In this document: one piece after another, positions 58,655-64,000 of the stretch
Layout of the letters: each line of letters starts with the position of its first letter
Numbering within the stretch: the stretch's first letter is position 1
Assembly: GCA_964425355.1 (NCBI GenBank)
Contig: CAYRMO010000001.1
Location: 1 to 64,000 of the forward strand
From: Litorimonas sp964425355
GTDB lineage: Bacteria; Pseudomonadota; Alphaproteobacteria; Caulobacterales; Maricaulaceae
Length of the DNA: 64,000 nt
Direction: 5' to 3'
Program-made: the position numbers and the translations under genes
The notes under the pieces: model-generated
What the model was told of the DNA's origin: nothing
The model's input: the letters and a program-made list of their open reading frames with translations, nothing else
Databases searched by the model: none

Positions 58655-59349
58655 GTATTCTAGCTCACACCCCACTCTCCGATATTCATGTTCCAATGTC
58701 AGATATTGAGACGGCCGTTACAGAATATGCTGCAGGCAATCTGAGCCCCGCTAAACATGCGTTTATGTCCTGTGCGATAGGGATAAATCCCGAATTGGCC
58801 GAATTTGAAGCGCTAAACACATCTGTAGCCGCATGCTTGATTGATGACGTTAAGCCTGTCTCTTTGTCACCGCTCTTTATCGGTAAAGTTCTCGAAACCC
58901 TGTCTTTTGACCATCCCCGTAATGCCGCCAATGACCATAACCCAAAGCGCAAGGCTGTGACATCTCCCCTCGCGCAGGCATTAAGAGCAAAGGTCGAAAT
59001 AGAAGGTATATCCTGGAAATCTCTTATCCCAGGTATCGCTGTTCACGACGTGTTGGGTAACCGCAAAACGAAAAATGGCGAGCGCCTTTACCTGCTCAAA
59101 GCTAAAGGTGGAATGCGAATGCCCGAACATACGCATCAAGGTGAAGAATGGGCCCTTATTCTATCGGGCGGTTATAGCGTTGACGGTAAAACATATCGGC
59201 GTGGCGACTTACATTTCGAAAATGAAGAAAGCAGCCACTCGCCAGCAATTTGTGAAGGTGAGGATTGTATTTGCCTGATCATGATCGAAGCCCCTTTGGT
59301 GATGAAAGGGTGGCTTCCCAAATTAGTCCAAAAGGTCGTCGGGATTTAA
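58651..59349 (+). CDS. ChrR-like anti-sigma factor with degenerate zinc site
   Basis: A 232-aa protein. Residues 1-80 align with the anti-sigma domain of ChrR (YAAGNLSPAKHAF). The zinc ligands of Rhodobacter ChrR (His31, Cys35, Cys38) are replaced by Ala42, Asn46 and Leu49. The C-terminal cupin domain keeps its metal set: His160, His162, Glu166 and His196. Overlaps the sigma gene by 4 bp, a fixed pair. Likely still binds the sigma factor but should not depend on N-terminal zinc. Confidence 0.87.
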   Translation: MSILAHTPLSDIHVPMSDIETAVTEYAAGNLSPAKHAFMSCAIGINPELAEFEALNTSVAACLIDDVKPVSLSPLFIGKVLETLSFDHPRNAANDHNPKRKAVTSPLAQALRAKVEIEGISWKSLIPGIAVHDVLGNRKTKNGERLYLLKAKGGMRMPEHTHQGEEWALILSGGYSVDGKTYRRGDLHFENEESSHSPAICEGEDCICLIMIEAPLVMKGWLPKLVQKVVGI

Positions 59350-59356
59350 TATCGTT

Positions 59357-59380
59357 GAGGCGCTTGTAATGCCTCGATTT
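59357..59380 (+). terminator. Weak hairpin after the ChrR gene
   Basis: GAGGC and GCCTC (5-bp stem, 9-nt loop) followed by GATTT. Lies between convergent genes and may serve both; weak. Confidence 0.3.
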
Positions 59381-59403
59381 TATGTTTGGCCTGGGCGAAC
59401 AGG

Positions 59404-60366
59404 TTAAAACGTAATCTTCACAAGGTCTGCCATCGCCTTGTCTATCGTATCATATTCAAAGCTATAGCCCGCCTCAATTGTGCGCCTTGAGCGCACAAGT
59501 TGACCTTTTAGCATGATAGATGATCTTTCCGCTCCGATGACGCGTTTCACCAACCATTCAGGTATGGACCACACGACCGGGCGGCTTAAGTGGCGTGAAA
59601 AACTCTCGGTAAATTCTCGATTATTGACGATTCCGGGTGAGACGGCATTGTAAAGACCCTCGGTTTCAGGGTTGTCTAGTAAGAACAGCATGATCCCCGT
59701 CATGTCATCGACATGAATCCAAGGAAACATTTGGGTGCCCTTACCAATGACGGCGCCAACCCCCAAACAAAAGGGGAGCCGAATAATTGGCAAAAAACCG
59801 CGCGCATCCCCTATACGCCAGAGTTTGCCCAGATAAGATTTTCTTTTTATTTGCCCAAGCACGACGCCGATACGCAATCGTAAATGGCGGATACGTTCTT
59901 TATCAATGCCGTTAGCGGCGGCCTCCCATTGACAGACAAGTTCGGCGGGAAAGTCCATCCCAATGGGCTCGGAATATTCATCTACTTCCTGAGGGTTTTC
60001 ATCATCGGTGAGCTCTTTTGTACCGTAAAAGCACTTCCCTGCCGTGGACATAAAAACTTCCGGCGGCGTTTGCATGGCATTGATCGCATTGACTAATGTC
60101 TCTGTGGTTTCAATACGCGAGTTTATGACTTCATTTCGGTAATCGTCATTCCAGCGACGGCGCGGGTTGAGAATATGCTGTCCGGCCAGGTTGATGACCG
60201 CATCGCATGGCGGCAGTCCGTTTTCGGCCACCTCTTCCCAACTTATTCGATTGTCGCCTGGATAGCGAGATATCCAAGTGACTAGATCACCGCGATCACG
60301 AAGCCGTTCTGTTAGCTCTGAGCCAATGAAACCACTACCGCCGCCTATGATGAAGTGTTTCGCCAC
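59404..60366 (-). CDS. TIGR01777-family epimerase-like protein, soluble form
   Basis: A 320-aa SDR39U1 protein. The N-terminal GGGSGFIGSELTERL nucleotide site, AVINLAGQHIL, FMSTAGKCFYG and a DUF1731-type C-terminus are present. It lacks the membrane domain found in the paralog at 54978-56462. It converges with the sigma/ChrR pair. Substrate unknown; members with ECF/ChrR loci may belong to the photo-oxidative response (inference). Confidence 0.88.
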   Translation of the reverse strand: MAKHFIIGGGSGFIGSELTERLRDRGDLVTWISRYPGDNRISWEEVAENGLPPCDAVINLAGQHILNPRRRWNDDYRNEVINSRIETTETLVNAINAMQTPPEVFMSTAGKCFYGTKELTDDENPQEVDEYSEPIGMDFPAELVCQWEAAANGIDKERIRHLRLRIGVVLGQIKRKSYLGKLWRIGDARGFLPIIRLPFCLGVGAVIGKGTQMFPWIHVDDMTGIMLFLLDNPETEGLYNAVSPGIVNNREFTESFSRHLSRPVVWSIPEWLVKRVIGAERSSIMLKGQLVRSRRTIEAGYSFEYDTIDKAMADLVKITF

Positions 60367-60527
60367 CCTTATAGCCTCTATCTTTTGACCTATCTTATGT
60401 GAAACTAAGCTCTTTTATATAATATAATCAACCTCTTTAAGTTTAGTGGCTACGACATCCATTATGGAATCATTTTCCCCGGCATTGCAGGAAAAGCAGT
60501 CATCTGTGTTGAAAGGTTTTTTTTTAG

Positions 60528-60560
60528 ATTGACCTTTTCTTGGCCATTTTTTGAGGCTTT
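60528..60560. repeat. Direct repeat, copy 1, downstream of ppc
   Basis: 33 bp starting ATTGACCTTTTCTTGGCC. Matches 60615-60647 at 30 of 33 positions; the copies are 87 bp apart. Confidence 0.7.
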
Positions 60561-60614
60561 ATATTTTTTGGGCGCAAAATTCTGGGCGCAAATTGAGAAT
60601 GGAATGGCCCAAAA

Positions 60615-60647
60615 ATTGACCTTTACTTGGTCATTTTTTGAGACTTT
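60615..60647. repeat. Direct repeat, copy 2, downstream of ppc
   Basis: 33 bp starting ATTGACCTTTACTTGGTC, three mismatches to copy 1. It ends 23 bp from the ppc stop. Confidence 0.7.
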
Positions 60648-60669
60648 GATTCTATGAACGCAATATGCG

Positions 60670-63492
60670 CTAACCAAAGGCGTCATAGCGATGGGTAATC
60701 GCGATGGTGATTTGTCTTACCAGGTCTTTGGCTCGACCTAACGGCTTGATGACTTCATCTGCAATATGCTGAAAGCCGCCGCCTGAAACGGGGGTATCGG
60801 TTTTTTCGGATAGCGCTTGCGTCCATTCTAATTGATCGGTTTTGGCGGGGTACCTCTCGCGTAGGTCTTCAAGAATTTCATTAATCTGGAAGGTCTGCAT
60901 ACGCTGTAAGGCGGACAGGCGAGAGGTGGCTTCATCCGAGATAACAGGTAGATCTGTCATCAAGACCATCATTTTCATAATGACTGCAAGACGCAGGGCG
61001 TGAAGCATTGTCAATTCGTCATCTGGCGTGAAATCGACGCCATCTTCACATTGTTTGAGAAAGCGAAGGCTATCAAAAATATCTAGGCGCAACCGGTTGG
61101 CCAGATCCATGATTTGTGAGCGCCACGGCGACGCTTCAAGCGTTTCCGCAATAATCAAAGACCTGTTGGCGAGTAGCGGCTCTGCGCCCGATAGGCCTCG
61201 CGAAATCCAGAAGCCTGGGTCAAAGAGGCGTCCATAGCCGGTTAAGACTGATAGGTAAGATCGTTTTATCGTCGTGATGACCAATCCAAAGATTGATTGG
61301 GCGCGTGCAGAGCTTTCATAAAGTGCGACGAATTTTTCAGGATCAATGCCTGCCGCGCGGCCAACACCGTAAAAGATATTAGCCGGTGTTCCGAATTGTT
61401 GCAAAATCGCATTATGCGGAATGGCACGTAATTGGCGCGGGTTGAACATGTCCGCGCCGGATCCAGATTTGGCGCGTTTAACAGCGCGGCTGCCTGTGGG
61501 AATTAGCATGTTTTGACCAAGTCCGCCTAAAAGGCCGACATAATTTGGGTCTGAATAAAGCGAGTCTTGTTCCGATCCGATGGTCCGGTAGACATCCCAT
61601 GAGAAATCTTTCTCGGTATAAAAGGGATCTTCGGCAGCCATTGCACGGTCCGCATTCCGTCCGGCGATCAGCGAGAATATCGTGGCTTTGGCCAAAACAT
61701 CAGTTTGGAACCAAAGATAGCCATCACCGCCTTGGAAACTGGTTTCGTGACACAGATGAATACCGCGTTTTTCAAATTGCAGGATCGCCCAAGGGCTCAT
61801 GGCATAATCGAGACGTTGTTCAATGGTTCCGGGATGTCCACCCCGGCCCAAGCCTTCACCATGGGTATTGAAAACGAGGGCCGTGACATCCTCCATTTCA
61901 TATTTCGTCATTTCTCTGGCGAAATGCGATTGAAGACGTTCAATAGCAAGGGTTGCCGGGATTTGCCCCATAAAGCGGCCCGCATCTGAAAAGCCCGTTT
62001 GGATGGCGAAGACGCCGCGCTTACGGACATAGTCGCGATAAACGGGATTATCGAGCATTTTACCAATAATCCGACCGCCATTATTGAGCGCATCAGCGGT
62101 TTCAAAGAGCGGAGAGATATCCAACTTATCCGCAACGCCATAACGACGCGCGAGATATAGGACGGATAGGGGAATAAGGGCATCTTCGGTCTCCGCGATC
62201 AAGAGACGAATAGGGGCTTCACCATCAATATATTTGAGGATTTGCGCAATCAGGATCATCTTTTCATGCGCGGTTGAGCTTTCAAGGGCGAGCGATGCGA
62301 AATTGACAGATTGAACCTCGACATTTTTTGTCATTTCAGTCGCGCGTTTCAAGACGGTACGCGTATCTGAAGAACTATCTTTCAAACCAAAAATGCCTTT
62401 GACAGCTGTCTCGACATGTCTGGCATTTAACCTGAAATGAATACGCGCCGTACCCAGGCCAAAGGCTTTCATCAAGGCGCGCAAGCAGAGGAGTTCGCGT
62501 CTGACATCATCATTGGGTGCACCCGCAATCGCAGCTTTCAAGAGCGGCTGTAACGGCGATAAATCAACAAACCGTCGGGGCGATTGCCGCGTTAGATTGT
62601 TAGCGGCCGCGACGAGGTTATCTGTAACATCCAAATCTTCTTCAAATAAGGTCAGGTCGCGTTCAGCAGACGCAAGGCCGTCTTTAATGCGATTTGTTAT
62701 TTGATCTATTGCGGCTTCACCCTCAGATGAAAACTGATCATAAGATGCGATCTTGCTGACGACCTCAGTATAGCGCGCTAATTGGTCTCTTTTTTCAGAC
62801 AGGCGTAGCCTTAACGCATCGCCCCAGGAAATATCGGTACGACCATCAATATCATATCCAACCCAGCTATAGGCGTCCGCGAGATGCGGTGTGAGCGTCG
62901 CCCAGTTTTTCGGAAAATGCTGCGCTGCGACCTCTAAAACGGTTTCGTTGACAGCGTTTAAGGCTGTTTGAATTCGGGTCAGGGCGGCTTGCGTATCCTC
63001 ATGCTCCTCGAGCAATGTCGGCGCACGTTTGGGAAGATATGGATAGGTTTTTAACGTCTCAATAGCGTCCGTGTTTTCATCGTCAGATGAAGCAATTTCA
63101 CCCAGGACTTGGCGAATATCGCGAGATAAAGAAAAAGTGGGGTGGGCCGTTAGAACAATGCCTTGGCAGGGTGTTTCAGCCCAGCTTTTGAAGGCTTCAA
63201 ATCCAGCAGTCGCGTGTGTCTCTGCAACACCCTTTATGCGCGAGACGAGATCCTCAATCCGGTCAGCCCCAGCGCGTTTGCGCAATCTCCCAATACGGGC
63301 GATTGCACCGCGATCTGAGACCGTTTTAACAAGCGCTTCAATATCGCGAAACGAAATTGAGCGATCTTCGACAGCCTTAGAAATATCATAGGCCAGAAGC
63401 TTAACGGGGTTAGCCTGCGGGTCAGACGCAACGGCCTGTTTATGCCCATCTAATAGGGTTTCGAGTTTGTCTCGCAGCTCTGTTGTGGTCAT
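60670..63492 (-). CDS. Phosphoenolpyruvate carboxylase homologue with altered active site
   Basis: A 940-aa protein with the PEPC order of motifs: VLTAHPT near residue 110, GFSDAG at 500-505, HGEGLGRGG at 544-552 and LRAIP near 686. Several key residues differ from E. coli PEPC: the Lys of SDxxKDAG is Arg506, HGRGG is HGEGL with two residues fewer, the Arg of WTQxR is missing, and the C-terminus lacks QNTG. Canonical PEPC would carboxylate PEP to oxaloacetate. Whether this one does is open. It follows gap by 33 bp; both are on the minus strand and probably form an operon. Confidence 0.8.
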   Translation of the reverse strand: MTTTELRDKLETLLDGHKQAVASDPQANPVKLLAYDISKAVEDRSISFRDIEALVKTVSDRGAIARIGRLRKRAGADRIEDLVSRIKGVAETHATAGFEAFKSWAETPCQGIVLTAHPTFSLSRDIRQVLGEIASSDDENTDAIETLKTYPYLPKRAPTLLEEHEDTQAALTRIQTALNAVNETVLEVAAQHFPKNWATLTPHLADAYSWVGYDIDGRTDISWGDALRLRLSEKRDQLARYTEVVSKIASYDQFSSEGEAAIDQITNRIKDGLASAERDLTLFEEDLDVTDNLVAAANNLTRQSPRRFVDLSPLQPLLKAAIAGAPNDDVRRELLCLRALMKAFGLGTARIHFRLNARHVETAVKGIFGLKDSSSDTRTVLKRATEMTKNVEVQSVNFASLALESSTAHEKMILIAQILKYIDGEAPIRLLIAETEDALIPLSVLYLARRYGVADKLDISPLFETADALNNGGRIIGKMLDNPVYRDYVRKRGVFAIQTGFSDAGRFMGQIPATLAIERLQSHFAREMTKYEMEDVTALVFNTHGEGLGRGGHPGTIEQRLDYAMSPWAILQFEKRGIHLCHETSFQGGDGYLWFQTDVLAKATIFSLIAGRNADRAMAAEDPFYTEKDFSWDVYRTIGSEQDSLYSDPNYVGLLGGLGQNMLIPTGSRAVKRAKSGSGADMFNPRQLRAIPHNAILQQFGTPANIFYGVGRAAGIDPEKFVALYESSARAQSIFGLVITTIKRSYLSVLTGYGRLFDPGFWISRGLSGAEPLLANRSLIIAETLEASPWRSQIMDLANRLRLDIFDSLRFLKQCEDGVDFTPDDELTMLHALRLAVIMKMMVLMTDLPVISDEATSRLSALQRMQTFQINEILEDLRERYPAKTDQLEWTQALSEKTDTPVSGGGFQHIADEVIKPLGRAKDLVRQITIAITHRYDAFG

Positions 63493-63525
63493 GCGTTTGA
63501 TTGGTCTAGCCTTTCGAAAAGCAGC

Positions 63526-64000
63526 TTAGAGAAATTTCGCCATCGCCGCAGCTGTATCGAGCATGCGGTTAGAAAAGCCCCATTCATTATCATACCAGCT
63601 AAGCACACGAACCATGTTTTCGCCCATAACCACTGTCTCTTCAAGGACAACAGATGAGGAATGTGGGTCATGATTAAAATCTATAGAAACGGTTTTGTCT
63701 TTAACGACTTGTAGTACGCCGTTCAGATCGCCGTCAGCAGCTTTTTCAAAAGCTGCGTTTATGGCGTCGAGATTGGCGGTCTTATTCGAATTGATGACAA
63801 GATCGACCGCGGACACATTTGGCGTTGGAACGCGGATCGCCTTGCCGTCTAATTTCCCATTTAGCTCAGGGAGAACGATCCCAATTGCTTTAGCCGCGCC
63901 CGTGGAGGTAGGGATCATTGACATGGCGGCCGCACGGCCTCGATTGAAATCTTTGCGATGTACGGCGTCAAGCGTTGGTTGGTCACCCGTATAGGAATGA
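63526..64000 (-). CDS. gap: Glyceraldehyde-3-phosphate dehydrogenase, 5' end outside the window
   Basis: The C-terminal part of type I GAPDH. Reading from the window edge it has SYTGDQPTLDAVHRKDFNRGRA, then STGAAKAIGIVLPELNGKLDG, VRVPTPNVS-type substrate loop and the final SWYDNEWGFSNRMLD with the conserved C-terminal helix. The ATG at 63924 is internal; the gene continues beyond 64000. It lies 33 bp upstream of the PEPC-like gene. Confidence 0.93.
   Translation of the reverse strand, partial: HSYTGDQPTLDAVHRKDFNRGRAAAMSMIPTSTGAAKAIGIVLPELNGKLDGKAIRVPTPNVSAVDLVINSNKTANLDAINAAFEKAADGDLNGVLQVVKDKTVSIDFNHDPHSSSVVLEETVVMGENMVRVLSWYDNEWGFSNRMLDTAAAMAKFL

Larger units (their letters stand above)
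60367..60669. other. Intergenic region with two direct repeats, no supported gene
   Basis: 303 bp between ppc and the epimerase gene. It holds a 33-bp direct repeat (60528-60560 and 60615-60647) and GGGCGCAAA twice between the copies. A minus-strand open frame of 74 codons crosses the repeats but has no start signal outside ppc, so I do not call it a gene. Confidence 0.6.

Noticed and set aside
60462..60686. A 74-codon minus-strand frame across the ppc 3' repeats
   Set aside because: It starts inside the ppc coding region without an SD site. Two similar peptide blocks simply reflect the DNA repeat.
1..64000. CRISPR arrays, rRNA or tRNA genes, insertion sequences or prophage
   Set aside because: No regularly spaced repeats, no tRNA-like folds in the intergenic gaps and no transposase, integrase or phage structural genes were seen.

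Overview
The window looks like chromosomal DNA of a marine-type alphaproteobacterium of moderate G+C (my impression is mid-40s percent; not counted). The DUF4167 and DUF1905 proteins, a PodJ-like polar factor, an ECF sigma/ChrR pair, a SapC protein, an alphaproteobacterial form of DnaX without its zinc finger, and two TTAA-N7-TTAA (CtrA-type) boxes fit the Caulobacter/Maricaulis/Hyphomonas side of the class. The genus is an inference I cannot prove. I see no tRNA, rRNA, transposase, integrase or CRISPR array, so this is mostly core chromosome with small accessory patches.

Layout. 1-1579: UDP-glucose dehydrogenase. 1693-8306: a tight six-gene operon (TelA-like coiled-coil protein, unknown protein, AAA+ ATPase, DUF6638-like protein, small membrane protein, DUF1523 membrane protein). 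This is the best candidate for an undescribed multi-protein system. 8314-14191: membrane peptidase, 2OG oxygenase, DUF4167, PrmC and a hydrolase. 14222-15953: a glycosyltransferase and infC, which appears to start at ATC. 15977-19134: a GNAT enzyme and a PodJ-like protein with coiled coil, TM segment, SEL1 repeats and peptidoglycan-binding domain. 19328-26110: a MerR regulator behind a perfect 26-bp palindrome, two acyl-CoA dehydrogenases, a PaiB-like protein, a crotonase, a hydrolase and a thioesterase, together a fatty or branched-chain acyl-CoA degradation block. 26138-31660: Zur, SapC, a DUF885 lipoprotein and a DsbD-family protein with repeated operator-like motifs upstream. 31661-38833: an XRE/DUF2975 pair, rdgB-hemW, bfr-bfd, and LpoA-like/rsmI/yraN/BON lipoprotein genes. 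38838-44199: argF, a cytochrome P450 and a large secreted GEVED protein. 44284-50957: dnaX-ybaB-ggt-recR, membrane protein genes and rmuC.

50958-54978 is an unusual accessory patch. Four paralogous small membrane proteins lie in the same orientation. One has a recent premature stop, and behind it sits a decayed copy of the rmuC start region. The array is interrupted by an XRE/membrane-protein operon that has its own paired operators and lies between direct repeats. 54978-60366: two TIGR01777 epimerase-like proteins (one with an N-terminal membrane domain), DUF4166 and a GbsR-type regulator surround an ECF sigma/ChrR pair whose ChrR has lost its anti-sigma zinc ligands. 60670-64000: a PEP-carboxylase homologue with altered active-site motifs and the 3' part of gap.

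Gene starts were moved from the longest frame where a Shine-Dalgarno (SD) site, signal peptide or stop-start overlap argued for it. Family names come from recognising motifs by eye; no database search was run.
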